NCBI GenBank assembly: GCA_039933775.1
Contig: JBDTNK010000050.1
Coordinates: 1 to 14,182, forward strand
Length of the DNA: 14,182 nt
Direction of reading: 5' to 3'
Source of the DNA: JBDTNK01 sp039933775
Lineage (GTDB): Bacteria; Chloroflexota; Limnocylindria; QHBO01
Shown here: piece after piece, positions 1-7,424 of the stretch
Numbering within the stretch: the stretch's first letter is position 1
Layout of the letters: every line of letters starts with the position of its first letter
Made by a program: the position numbers and the translations under genes
The notes under the pieces: generated by a model
The model's input: only the letters and a program-made list of their open reading frames with translations
The model's database searches: none
What the model was told of the DNA's origin: nothing

Positions 1-35
1 ATCGCTCACGCGTCGGCCTGCCCGCGTAGACTCGA

Positions 36-947
36 ATGATCATGAAGATCGGGTTCAAAACTTCGCAGACCGATGTCGAATGGCCGACGCTGCTGGCGGC
101 CTGGGAGCTGGGCGACGAGCTGAGCGTCTTCGACTCGGCGTGGCTGTTTGACCATTTCCTGTCGCTCTCGGTGTCGAACGGGCCGTCGCACGAGGGGTTG
201 ACCGCGTTGAGCGCGTTGGCGGCGCGGACGCATCGGTTGCAGATCGGACACCTGGTGCTCTCAAACACCTACCGCCATCCCGCCGTGCTGGCCAAGGCCG
301 GGGCGACGCTGGATCACATCAGCGGCGGCCGTTTCGTGCTGGGCCTGGGCGCGGGGTGGCACGAGCAGGAGCACGACATGTTCGGGATCGAGCTGCCGCC
401 CATCGGCGAGCGGATCACGATGGTGCGCAACGCGGTCCGCGTCATCCGTGCGCTGTGGTCGTCGCCCGATGGCGTATCGATCGACGCCCCGCCCTACCGC
501 CTGACCGATGCGCTGTGCAGGCCGACGCCGCTGACGCACAACGGTCCGCCGATCTGGCTCGGGCTGCAGGGGCGCCGCGGCCTGCGGATCGTGGCCGAGC
601 TGGCCGATGGCTGGAACAGCACCGGCTCGATCGGGGCCTTCGCCGCGAAACGCGACCTGCTGCTGCATGAATGCGCCGCGGTGGGTCGCGATCCGAAGAC
701 CATCGAGATCAGCGCACAGGCGCGGCTCGCCGACGGTGACCACGCCGCGCTCCTCGAGCAGGCGCTCCGATACGCCGAGATGGGCGTCGATCACCTCATC
801 TTCATCGTGCCGGCTGAGGACGGTGCGGCTGGCATCCAGCACCTGGCCGACAAGGTCGTGGTGCCCCTGCGCGAACAAATCGGCCCCAGCCAGGCTCCCG
901 GCGCGACCCAAGCTCCCGGCGCGAGCCAGGCGAGCCAGCCGACATGA
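36..947 (+). CDS. LLM-class (F420-dependent type) flavin oxidoreductase
   Basis: This is a luciferase-like monooxygenase-fold TIM-barrel protein of 303 aa, probably using coenzyme F420 or a flavin; the substrate cannot be read from the sequence. Family hallmarks are DSAWLFDH (33-40), the E-G-L-TALSALAARTHRLQIG stretch (53-71), NTYRHPAVLAKAGATLDHIS (77-96, the most conserved block), GRFVLGLGAGWHEQEH (98-113) and a late PPIWLG (171-176). It resembles the 'Rv1855c-type' F420-dependent subgroup from memory of family motifs. Two ATGs, at 36 and 42, are possible; neither has a Shine-Dalgarno, and MKIGFKTSQ from 42 matches the usual family start. The barrel ends near residue 283. A 20-residue tail made of QAPGA[T/S] repeats follows and is not part of the fold. 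The stop overlaps the cinA-like start (ATGA), so the two are translationally coupled. Family certain; cofactor inferred. Confidence 0.9.
   Translation: MIMKIGFKTSQTDVEWPTLLAAWELGDELSVFDSAWLFDHFLSLSVSNGPSHEGLTALSALAARTHRLQIGHLVLSNTYRHPAVLAKAGATLDHISGGRFVLGLGAGWHEQEHDMFGIELPPIGERITMVRNAVRVIRALWSSPDGVSIDAPPYRLTDALCRPTPLTHNGPPIWLGLQGRRGLRIVAELADGWNSTGSIGAFAAKRDLLLHECAAVGRDPKTIEISAQARLADGDHAALLEQALRYAEMGVDHLIFIVPAEDGAAGIQHLADKVVVPLREQIGPSQAPGATQAPGASQASQPT
891..932 (+). repeat. In-frame 18-bp tandem repeat (QAPGA[T/S])
   Basis: Two 18-bp units (891-908 and 909-926) differ at two positions, and a 6-bp third start (cag gcg) follows. They encode QAPGAT then QAPGAS at the extreme C-terminus of the LLM oxidoreductase, just before the overlapping cinA-like start. 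It looks like recent slippage duplication giving a flexible low-complexity tail. Confidence 0.75.
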
Positions 948-2068
948 CCGATGCGGACCTCCTCTCCGTCGGTTCGGAGATCCTGCGCGGCGAGACGATC
1001 GACACCAACGCGGGATACCTGGGCGGGCAGCTCAACGACCTCGGCTTCCGCGTCCTGGGCGTGCGTGCGCTGCCCGATGACCGAGGGACGATCGCCGCCG
1101 CTGTGCGGGAAGCCCGCGCAAGGGCGCAGCTGGTGCTGGTCACCGGCGGCCTGGGTCCCACGCACGACGACCTGACCCGCGAGGGCGTCGCCGATGCCTT
1201 CGGGGAGCCGCTGCACGAGGAAGCGGCGCTCCTCGCGGCGCTGCGCGACCGCTTCGGTGGTGTCGCCGAGATGCCCGCCACCAACCGGCGCCAGGCGCTC
1301 ATCATCCCGTCGGCCGAGTCGGTGCCGAACCCGATCGGCTCAGCGCCGGGTTGGTGGATTGACCGCCACGACGGGGCGTTGGCCACGATGCCCGGCGTGC
1401 CGTCGGAGATGCGCCGCATGTTCGCCGAGCAGATCGTTCCGCGCCTGGCGACGCGGTTCGCTGCACATCCATCCGCGTCGCGGACCGTCAAGACCTTCGG
1501 CATCGGAGAGTCGACGCTGGCCGAGCGCCTGGCCGAGGTCCTCGAGGGCGGCACGCCCTACGAGGCGGGCATCTACGCCCGCGACGACGGCGTGCAGGTC
1601 CACTTCACCTCGCGCGAGCATCCCGAGGCGGTCGAGTCGGCGGCGTCGCGCGCGCTGGAGCTCGCCGGCATCGACGCCTTTGGGACCGATGACGACGATC
1701 TCGCGAGCGTCGTCCTGCGCGGGTTGGCCGCTCATGGCGTCGCGTCGGTCAGCTCGATCGAATGGGGAACCGGCGGGGCGCTGCTCGCAGTCCTCTCGGC
1801 GGCCCAAAGCTCCGGCGGCGCCCCGTACGTCGGTGGCGTGCTGGCCAACGGCGCGGCCGATACCCCGGCGCTTGCCGCCGAGGCTGTGCTCACGTGCCGT
1901 CTCCTGCCGCAGGATCGGCACGGCCGCAGCCGCGTGCAGATCGAGATGCGCGGCATTTCCGGCGTACAGCCAATCGAGGCACGCGTGCATGGCAGCGGAC
2001 CACAGCGACTCCGGCGCGCCGCCTTCGCGACGCTCGACGCGACACGCCGGGCACTGATCGACGGATAG
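944..2068 (+). CDS. cinA: CinA-like protein: MoCF domain plus degenerate nicotinamide-nucleotide amidase domain
   Basis: This is a CinA-family protein of 374 aa, shorter than the usual ~400-420. The N-terminal molybdopterin-binding-like (MoCF/COG1058) domain is intact: GSEILRGETIDTNAGYL (10-26), TGGLGPTHDDLT (68-79) and PGVPSEM (150-156). In CinA this domain is linked to ADP-ribose pyrophosphatase activity. A middle domain (about 181-250, TVKTFGIGES onward) follows. The C-terminal region (about 255-374) aligns with the PncC/CinA amidase that deamidates NMN, but the ESCTGG-type motif reads EWGTGG (273-278), replacing the serine with Trp274. The later 'TGIAGP' motif is not recognisable and the YSN..K element is lost. 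I infer that the amidase is inactive. Translation is coupled to the upstream oxidoreductase by a 4-nt overlap. The gene ends 2 nt before a strong hairpin. Confidence 0.88.
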   Translation: MTDADLLSVGSEILRGETIDTNAGYLGGQLNDLGFRVLGVRALPDDRGTIAAAVREARARAQLVLVTGGLGPTHDDLTREGVADAFGEPLHEEAALLAALRDRFGGVAEMPATNRRQALIIPSAESVPNPIGSAPGWWIDRHDGALATMPGVPSEMRRMFAEQIVPRLATRFAAHPSASRTVKTFGIGESTLAERLAEVLEGGTPYEAGIYARDDGVQVHFTSREHPEAVESAASRALELAGIDAFGTDDDDLASVVLRGLAAHGVASVSSIEWGTGGALLAVLSAAQSSGGAPYVGGVLANGAADTPALAAEAVLTCRLLPQDRHGRSRVQIEMRGISGVQPIEARVHGSGPQRLRRAAFATLDATRRALIDG

Positions 2069-2070
2069 CA

Positions 2071-2100
2071 CGAGGCCCGCCGGCGGACCGGCGGGCCTCG
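2071..2100. terminator. Perfect hairpin between convergent genes (bidirectional terminator)
   Basis: Arms cgaggcccgccgg (2071-2083) and ccggcgggcctcg (2088-2100) pair perfectly over 13 bp around the loop cgga. The hairpin sits between the cinA-like stop (2068) and the converging subtilase stop (2130). No U-tract follows on either strand, so function as an intrinsic terminator is inferred from position and stem strength. Confidence 0.8.
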
Positions 2101-2129
2101 AAACGCGTTCGAAGAAACGAACGGACCGG

Positions 2130-5100
2130 CTACGGCCTGGTCAGGTACACCACCGTCGACGAGAGGATATCGGTCCCGTCGGTGTAGTCGACGATGCCGC
2201 GGTACTCACCGCCGGTCACGCCGCTGTACGCCGCCGTGATCTGGACCACGTCGCCGTTCGCGACCGCGAACGGATCGCCACTGCCGGCCGTCGCCACCAG
2301 CGATCCAGCATCGACGCCGGTCGCCACTGTCCACTGGTGCCGCGTCACGTCGGCGCCGCCGACCGGTGCGCCCCACCCGTGGAGCACGAGGCGATAGTTG
2401 CCGTCCTCCGGATGCGCGAGTTCCGCGATCTCGTCCGAGTCGCCGTCCGCGGCCTGAACCACGAGATCTGCGAGCTCGAATCCATCGTTGTCGGCATCGT
2501 AGAAGAGGAAGACGTCGAGATCACCCACGACCGCGGCGTCTTCATGCAGGCCACCGGCGTAGTACTGCGCCCCGGTCAACGTGAAGTCGTTGAACACGAC
2601 GCCGTCGGTGAACGTCCCGGTCGAGATGTCCGCATCCGAATCGGGGTTGAGGTGCACGACCTCCGCGTTGTCAGCGGCGAGCCCGTGCCCGTTCGCTGAC
2701 AGCGTGCCGTCGTAGCCGACGGTGACATCCCAGGTCAGCTCACCGCTGTCCGCGGCAGCCTCGCCGGTCTCGAGGTCGGGCGCCGCGATCGCCGCCGCGC
2801 GCAGTGCGATCGGCGAGCGGACGACGTAGTCGCCGCTGGTCAGCACCAGCTCACCGAACCGCCACTCGCCGATCGGCGCATCGGTCCGGTTGAAGGTGAC
2901 GTCGAACGTCTCGCTCGCACCTTCGGCCGCCAGCGTGAAGGGCTCCGGCACCTCGGCCGAGTAGCCGTCCACGTCGACCGTCGCGGTCCAGGTCGTCTCC
3001 CCTGCGGCGACGCTCGTCACCGTGCGGGTGATCGTCTCGGCTCCGATGATCTCATCGGCCGCGATGGACGCCAGGTTCAGCTGGCTCGCCTCGAACGAGT
3101 AGCCGGCCCCGGCGAGGGAGTTGCAGGTCGCTGGGCCAACGACGCCCGGCGCATTCCCGCACAGGAACGCGACGTAGTCCGGGAAGCCGGCGTCGTAGAC
3201 AAGGCCCGGGTCGACCGCGGTGTTCGGCACGATGTGCCCGGCACCGAAGTCGAACGGATCCGCCGGCGTGACGCCATCCTCCTTGACGACATCCTGCCGC
3301 GCCGTTGTCATCAGCGCCGACTTGATGCGACTGCCGTCCCAGTCGGGATGCAGCTGCTTGATCAACGCGCCGACGCCGGCGACATGCGGCGACGACATCG
3401 AGGTGCCGCTGATGGACTGGAACAGCTGCCCCGGCGCGCCACCCTCGAGGAGTGGCGGGTTCGGGGTATGGCCGGCCAGGATGTTCACGCCCGGTGCGGT
3501 GACATCGGGCTTCATGATCTCGGTGGCGGCGCCGTTAGGACCGCGCGAGCTGAAGTCAGCCATCACTGAACCCTGCGCCGGCACCGCGACACCCGCGGTG
3601 ATCTCGGCCGTCGCGGCCGCGCCGGCAGAGGCGATATACGCCTTGGCGGCGGAGCCATCGGTGAAGTTCACATGGACCGATGGAACCCAGTGCGTGTCGG
3701 TGACGAGCGCCTGGGCATCGGACGGGTTGTAGAGGATCATGCCGAGCCCGCCCGCCTGGTCGACGGCGAGGCCCTTGTCGACCCGCGCGTTGACGCCGCG
3801 CAGGCAGAGCACGATGTTGCCGCTGACGAGCGCCGGATCGAGCTCGCCCGGATAGCAGAGTTCGGCCTCTTCGGCATCACTCCCGGCGATATCGGGATTG
3901 TCGACCCCGTTCCCCGCATCCGCCGAATCGACGAGCCGAAGCGCGCCGTTCGTGCCGGGCGTGACCGAGGCGCCACGCAGGGTCGTGCCGTTGCCGAGCA
4001 CCGCCGTGCCCTCGAAGGTCCGATCCTGGGTGCTGGCGCCGACTGCGGTGACCCATGGCGCCGATGCCGGCGAGCCGCCAGTCTCCGCGCCCGGACCGGC
4101 ATTGCCGTTCGAGACTGAGACGAAGACGCCAGCGTCCTCGGCGAAGAGGAAGGCAATCTCGTCCGCGCCGGCGAGCGCCGGCGTGTCGGAGCCGATGGAG
4201 TAGTTGATCACGTCGACGCCGTCGGAAACGGCTGCGTCGATCGCCGCAGCGAGGTCCGAGGTCGTGCCCGACCCGCCCCACAGCGCCTTGTACATCGCGA
4301 TCCGTGCCCGCGGCGCGATGCCGCTGATCGTGCCGAAGTCGCGGCCGAAGATCGTCGCGTGCACTCCGGCATTGCCGGCGGCGGTGCTCGACGTGTGGGT
4401 GCCGTGCCCCTCAGCGTCACGCGCCGAGTTGTACTCGTGCTCGGGCAGGGCCCCAGCTGCGGCGATGTAGCCGGCGTTGAAGTAGCGGGCCCCGATGAGC
4501 TTCAGGTTGCAGTCGCTCGGGTTCCACTCCTCGCCCTTCTGGCAGGTGCCGAACCAGTCGGCCGGCGCGGCGTCGTAAACCTTTTTGTCGCCCTTGCGGT
4601 TGTCGCGGCGGTCGCTGAAGCTCGGATGCTCGGGCCAGATGCCGGTATCGATGACGCCGACCACGACGTCCTCGCCGGCCGCGCCCTGGCCCCCCGCCTG
4701 CTGCCACAGGCCCCCTGGCTGATCGAGGCCCAGGAAGCTGGGCGAGTTGTCGGTCTGGATGTGCCGCATCTCGTCCGCGCGCACGCTGAGCACGCCGGCG
4801 ACGCTCCGCAGCTGGCCCGCCTGGGCCGGCGTGAGCACCGCGGCGAATCCGTTCACGGCGAAGGTGTAGTCGTAGATGCGCTCTGCACCACCAACGCTGC
4901 GAAGCGCCTTGTCATGCTTGTTGTTGAGGTGGGCCGCGTAGGCCTGGGCGTTCGCCGACGACGGGTTGGCCTTGTGGCCCTTGCCCGGCTTCGTCGCCGG
5001 CAGTCCGGCCACCTCGCCCTCGTAGGCGACCACCGGGTAATCGGACATGGTCACCAGGTAGACCTGGGTCTGACCAGCGGTCGCGCCATCGGGACGGGCT

Positions 5101-5171
5101 GCTGCCACCGGCATGGCAGCCGTCACCAGAAGGGCGAACACGGCCAGGAGTGCGGGAACCGTTCGCTTCAT
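2130..5171 (-). CDS. Secreted S8 subtilisin-like serine protease with PA insertion
   Basis: This is a subtilase pre-proprotein of 1013 aa. A Sec signal peptide (KR, then hydrophobic 5-20, cleavage near AAA-RPD at about 25) is followed by an I9-type inhibitor propeptide (about 35-140). The catalytic domain carries Asp175 (VIDTGIW), His256 (GHGTHT), oxyanion Asn357 (NGNAGP) and Ser591 (GTSMSSPHVAG). A PA-like domain (about 435-520, LVSGNIVLCLRG) is inserted between His and Ser, as in plant cucumisin-type subtilases; FSSRGP (540-545) also fits. After the catalytic domain come an Fn3-like beta domain (about 712-792) and a C-terminal PPC-like region (about 850-950) with a DxDxDG element (892-897). 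No membrane anchor or sorting signal ends the protein, so it is probably released extracellularly for protein degradation. Frame stays open upstream to 5822, but the signal peptide and the SD at 5175-5181 fix the start. The second of two adjacent ATGs has the better spacing. Confidence 0.95.
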   Translation of the reverse strand: MKRTVPALLAVFALLVTAAMPVAAARPDGATAGQTQVYLVTMSDYPVVAYEGEVAGLPATKPGKGHKANPSSANAQAYAAHLNNKHDKALRSVGGAERIYDYTFAVNGFAAVLTPAQAGQLRSVAGVLSVRADEMRHIQTDNSPSFLGLDQPGGLWQQAGGQGAAGEDVVVGVIDTGIWPEHPSFSDRRDNRKGDKKVYDAAPADWFGTCQKGEEWNPSDCNLKLIGARYFNAGYIAAAGALPEHEYNSARDAEGHGTHTSSTAAGNAGVHATIFGRDFGTISGIAPRARIAMYKALWGGSGTTSDLAAAIDAAVSDGVDVINYSIGSDTPALAGADEIAFLFAEDAGVFVSVSNGNAGPGAETGGSPASAPWVTAVGASTQDRTFEGTAVLGNGTTLRGASVTPGTNGALRLVDSADAGNGVDNPDIAGSDAEEAELCYPGELDPALVSGNIVLCLRGVNARVDKGLAVDQAGGLGMILYNPSDAQALVTDTHWVPSVHVNFTDGSAAKAYIASAGAAATAEITAGVAVPAQGSVMADFSSRGPNGAATEIMKPDVTAPGVNILAGHTPNPPLLEGGAPGQLFQSISGTSMSSPHVAGVGALIKQLHPDWDGSRIKSALMTTARQDVVKEDGVTPADPFDFGAGHIVPNTAVDPGLVYDAGFPDYVAFLCGNAPGVVGPATCNSLAGAGYSFEASQLNLASIAADEIIGAETITRTVTSVAAGETTWTATVDVDGYSAEVPEPFTLAAEGASETFDVTFNRTDAPIGEWRFGELVLTSGDYVVRSPIALRAAAIAAPDLETGEAAADSGELTWDVTVGYDGTLSANGHGLAADNAEVVHLNPDSDADISTGTFTDGVVFNDFTLTGAQYYAGGLHEDAAVVGDLDVFLFYDADNDGFELADLVVQAADGDSDEIAELAHPEDGNYRLVLHGWGAPVGGADVTRHQWTVATGVDAGSLVATAGSGDPFAVANGDVVQITAAYSGVTGGEYRGIVDYTDGTDILSSTVVYLTRP

Positions 5172-5174
5172 CAT

Positions 5175-5181
5175 CTCCCTC
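5175..5181 (-). promoter_or_regulatory. Ribosome binding site deciding the subtilase start
   Basis: On the minus strand GAGGGAG lies directly before two tandem ATGs. The GAGG core is 3 nt from the first ATG (5172-5174) and 6 nt from the second (5169-5171), which favours the second. Confidence 0.65.
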
Positions 5182-5365
5182 GCTGCAGTACAGCTGCGTT
5201 CTCCTCCGTTGAGAAGACGAACCCGAGCATGTCGAGACCTGGGCCAGGTCCGACGTTTTGGGACGCGAAACGTAGCACTGTTGGGCGAGCGGGGAAGCCA
5301 TTGGACAGCCCCTGTTCGGTCTTCGGACGATAATCCGGCGCGCCCTGGCACCGTCCCACCGGCCG

Positions 5366-5371
5366 TATCAT
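5366..5371 (+). promoter_or_regulatory. Candidate leaderless -10 box (TATCAT)
   Basis: TATCAT matches the -10 consensus at 5 of 6 positions and ends 7 nt before the ATG at 5379, where no Shine-Dalgarno exists. That spacing would put the transcription start at or next to the A of the ATG. No good -35 is visible about 17 nt upstream. Two other SD-less genes here share this layout. Confidence 0.5.
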
Positions 5372-5378
5372 CACGACC

Positions 5379-5735
5379 ATGCCGAAGCACGATGCGCGAC
5401 GCCACCGGCGGGCGATCGTCCTCACCCCACAGGAGCCGGCCGCGGGCAAACCGCGACTGCTGAGCGGGACCTTCGGGGCCGATGCGATCGAGGGTGGATG
5501 CGCCTACCTCGAGATCCCCGCCGGGATCCGCCACGAGGTGCTCTACCCGCTTGGCTGGAAGCTCCTCCGCCACCCGGTGCTGCTGCTGAACCCCGACGGC
5601 GACATCGTCGCTCGCGGCGGCGAGACCGTGGTGGTGCGCGGCAGCCAGGCGCCCGAGATGGTTTCGACCTGCCAGGCCGGCCCGATCTTCCGCGCCGTCG
5701 AGGTCGTGTCGATCACGCCCGCCAGCGACCGATGA
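5379..5735 (+). CDS. Hypothetical protein, OB-like strand pattern
   Basis: This is an unrecognised soluble protein of 118 aa. After a basic N-terminus (KHDARRHRR) it has an alternating strand/turn pattern: GTFGADAIEGGCAYLEI, then HEVLYPLGWKL, then a 'PVLLLNPDGDIVARGGETVVVRG' block at about 65-87, ending with a hydrophobic strand (FRAVEVVSI). The '..P-L-dpdG.ivarGG..v.v.G' pattern recalls small OB-fold-like hypothetical proteins of Chloroflexota and Actinobacteria; this is inference from pattern, not a known function. There is no signal peptide or TM segment. Codon use is like the neighbours, with G/C at third positions. It is divergent from the subtilase (207-bp gap) and overlaps the lipid-kinase gene tail to tail by 23 nt. 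No SD precedes the ATG, but a TATCAT box sits 7 nt upstream. Confidence 0.65.
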   Translation: MPKHDARRHRRAIVLTPQEPAAGKPRLLSGTFGADAIEGGCAYLEIPAGIRHEVLYPLGWKLLRHPVLLLNPDGDIVARGGETVVVRGSQAPEMVSTCQAGPIFRAVEVVSITPASDR

Positions 5736-6600
5736 TGCGAATCGCCGCGGGTTCGACGCCGAACGACCAGGTTGACGACCTCCCGATGCGGTCGCCGTCC
5801 GCCTGCACCGCCACCTCGCCATCTACGATCGTCAGCTCGGCGCTCGTCGCGTCCCACGGGGATACGGTCGGCGCGCGACGCGCCGCCCATCGGACCGCCT
5901 CGAGCGCCAGCCGCGCCGCCGGCCCGGGATAGAGCCGCAGGCGCATCGTGCCGCGGTCCGGGCGCGCGCCCGGGTTCACGAGCAGCCCGCGTCCGAAGTA
6001 TGGCGTCGTGCTGGCGACGAGCAGCTCCATCGGTCCTTCGTAGACAGGGCTCCCGTCCACGCCAATACGGACGATCGGCCGGCGAAAGAGGGCTGGCACG
6101 GCGCCACCGATCGCGCGAGCCCAACCGAGCGTGCCGCGAGCGCCGGCATCGGCATAGCGACCGGCCACGAGCGCGTCCCAGCCGGCCCCGGCAAAGAGCG
6201 CCAGGCGGCTGCCGATCCGAACCAGGTCGACCGGGCGAGCGTCGCCGGCCAGGATCGTCGCCGCCAACGCGTCGGGGGCGCGGGGCAGGTCGAGCAGATG
6301 CGCGCTGGCGTTGCCGAAGCCGGCGGGCAGATAGCCCAGCACGGTGCTGCCGCCGGCGAGGACGTTGTACGCGACACCCAGCGTGCCGTCACCGCCCGCC
6401 ACCACCAGCGTCGCGTAGTGCCGGTCGTGCGCGGCCACGAACGCGGCCAGCTCGTCGATGTCGCGCGAGGCGACGGTGAGCAGCTCGGCGTCGAGGCCGC
6501 GGCGGACGAGGTCAACGGCGTGCCGCGTGCGCGACGTCTGGGCCGTTCCGGCGGCCATGTTGAGCAGGATCGCCGCGGGCTGCGGCAGCGGTGTGGTCAC
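5713..6600 (-). CDS. Diacylglycerol kinase-like (DAGK_cat/YegS/BmrU-type) lipid kinase
   Basis: This is a lipid kinase catalytic-domain protein of 295 aa, the normal length for the bacterial family. Such enzymes phosphorylate a lipid or sphingoid-type hydroxyl with ATP at the membrane face; the substrate here is unknown. Visible are the start strand with AAILLNMAAGTAQ (9-21, usually 'NP.aG'), the nucleotide-binding VVAGGDGTLG (66-75), and LPAGFGNASAH (91-101), which replaces the common PxGTxNDxxR. The C-terminal beta-sandwich includes VASTTPYFGRGLLVNPGA (195-212) and a closing VQADGDRIG (265-273). Thr to Phe and Asp to Ala in the second motif may mark a distinct subgroup. I chose the GTG at 6600, preceded by GGAG (6607-6610, 6-nt gap), because it restores the AAILLN strand; the internal ATG would delete it. 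It lies downstream of the lipoprotein gene but beyond a strong palindrome, so it may be partly uncoupled. Confidence 0.88.
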   Translation of the reverse strand: MTTPLPQPAAILLNMAAGTAQTSRTRHAVDLVRRGLDAELLTVASRDIDELAAFVAAHDRHYATLVVAGGDGTLGVAYNVLAGGSTVLGYLPAGFGNASAHLLDLPRAPDALAATILAGDARPVDLVRIGSRLALFAGAGWDALVAGRYADAGARGTLGWARAIGGAVPALFRRPIVRIGVDGSPVYEGPMELLVASTTPYFGRGLLVNPGARPDRGTMRLRLYPGPAARLALEAVRWAARRAPTVSPWDATSAELTIVDGEVAVQADGDRIGRSSTWSFGVEPAAIRIIGRWRA

Positions 6601-6606
6601 GCGGAG

Positions 6607-6610
6607 CTCC
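6607..6610 (-). promoter_or_regulatory. Ribosome binding site deciding a GTG start
   Basis: Minus-strand GGAG followed by 6 nt and GTG (6598-6600) selects this start for the lipid kinase over the later in-frame ATG, which lies inside the conserved first strand. Confidence 0.6.
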
Positions 6611-6623
6611 GTCGAGACACAGC

Positions 6624-6649
6624 GGAGGGGCCGCAGCTGCGGCCCCTCC
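6624..6649 (-). terminator. 26-bp perfect palindrome between lipoprotein and lipid kinase genes
   Basis: Arms ggaggggccgcag (6624-6636) and ctgcggcccctcc (6637-6649) are exact reverse complements with no separating base, giving a stable GC stem. It starts about 18 nt past the lipoprotein stop and ends about 14 nt before the kinase SD, as expected for a terminator or attenuator. No U-tract follows. Confidence 0.65.
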
Positions 6650-6667
6650 ATGATGCGGTACCCGCAG

Positions 6668-7330
6668 CTACGGCAGGGTCGAGAGAATCTCCGTGGCCTG
6701 CGCCTCGTCGCTGGCGCCGATGAAGAAGACGATGTCCCCGACGCCGTACAGGTAGACGCTGCCCGGGGTCGTCTCGTCGGTCGACTCACCCACCAGCACG
6801 TCCTTGCCGCCGATGTTCGACTCCGAGAGGTCCGCGGCGCTGCCATCGGACTCCAGCGAGCCCTGCAGCTCGCGCGTGAGGTCGTCGGTGCTCGCACCCT
6901 CGACGCGGAAGGCAAACACGCTCACCGCGGAGCCATCAGTCGTGTCGGCCCCGAAAGCAAACGCGACGGAGACATCCTCCGGCTGTGCGTCGAGACGCTC
7001 GAGGAAGTCCTGGAACTCCTGGTCGTCACCGCCCTGCGCCAGGAACTCGGCACCGCGCATCGAGAACTTCTGGAGCGTGATGTCACCGACTGAGTCGGGA
7101 AGCGCGTCCTCGAGCTCCGGCGCGCTGCTCGGCAGATCGATGCTCGGCAGGGCGATCTCAGACGAGCTGGCGTCTGCGGATGCCGATGCCTCCTCGGACG
7201 GCGATGCCGCCTCGGTTGCGCTCGACGGCTCGACGGACGCCTCCGATGAGCTTGGGCTCGACCCTGGGCTCGAGCATGCGGCCAGGGTGAGCGCCATGAT
7301 GGCCACCAGGGCCAGGATCAGGCGATGCAT
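6668..7330 (-). CDS. Putative secreted lipoprotein, Ser-rich
   Basis: This is a lipoprotein of 220 aa with no recognised domain. The N-terminus has a signal peptide with the lipobox LAAC (16-19), so Cys19 should be lipidated and the protein anchored outside the membrane. Residues 20-70 are a Ser/Glu/Ala/Pro-rich linker, followed by a compact acidic domain (about 75-220) with alternating strands and helices: LQKFSMRGAEFLAQ, DFLERL, VSVFAFRVEGAS, NIGGKDVLVGES, VYLYGVGDIVFFIGASDEAQATEILSTLP. The ending 'G..vyl...gd.vffi...deaqa.eil..LP' recalls other Chloroflexota/Actinobacteria lipoproteins of unknown role; I assign no function. The start at 7330 has AGGAG (7337-7341) with a 6-nt gap; upstream frame extension would bury the signal peptide. 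It lies 94 nt downstream of the hydantoinase gene on the same strand. Confidence 0.85.
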   Translation of the reverse strand: MHRLILALVAIMALTLAACSSPGSSPSSSEASVEPSSATEAASPSEEASASADASSSEIALPSIDLPSSAPELEDALPDSVGDITLQKFSMRGAEFLAQGGDDQEFQDFLERLDAQPEDVSVAFAFGADTTDGSAVSVFAFRVEGASTDDLTRELQGSLESDGSAADLSESNIGGKDVLVGESTDETTPGSVYLYGVGDIVFFIGASDEAQATEILSTLP

Positions 7331-7424
7331 TGGGTTCTCCTGTGGGGTTGTTCGCGGGCCGGGCGAACCCAGCAGCCGCGGGAGTTTACCCGGCATGCAC
7401 ATGGCGCGCCATCGGCGCAATGTC

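Noticed and set aside
4359..5333. Plus-strand open frame of 324 codons inside the subtilase
   Set aside because: It is the antisense shadow of the propeptide and catalytic domain, whose catalytic residues are all in the minus frame.
5172..5822. Upstream in-frame extension of the subtilase (217 codons)
   Set aside because: It is Arg/Gly-rich, antisense to the 5379-5735 gene, and would bury a textbook signal peptide that has its own SD.
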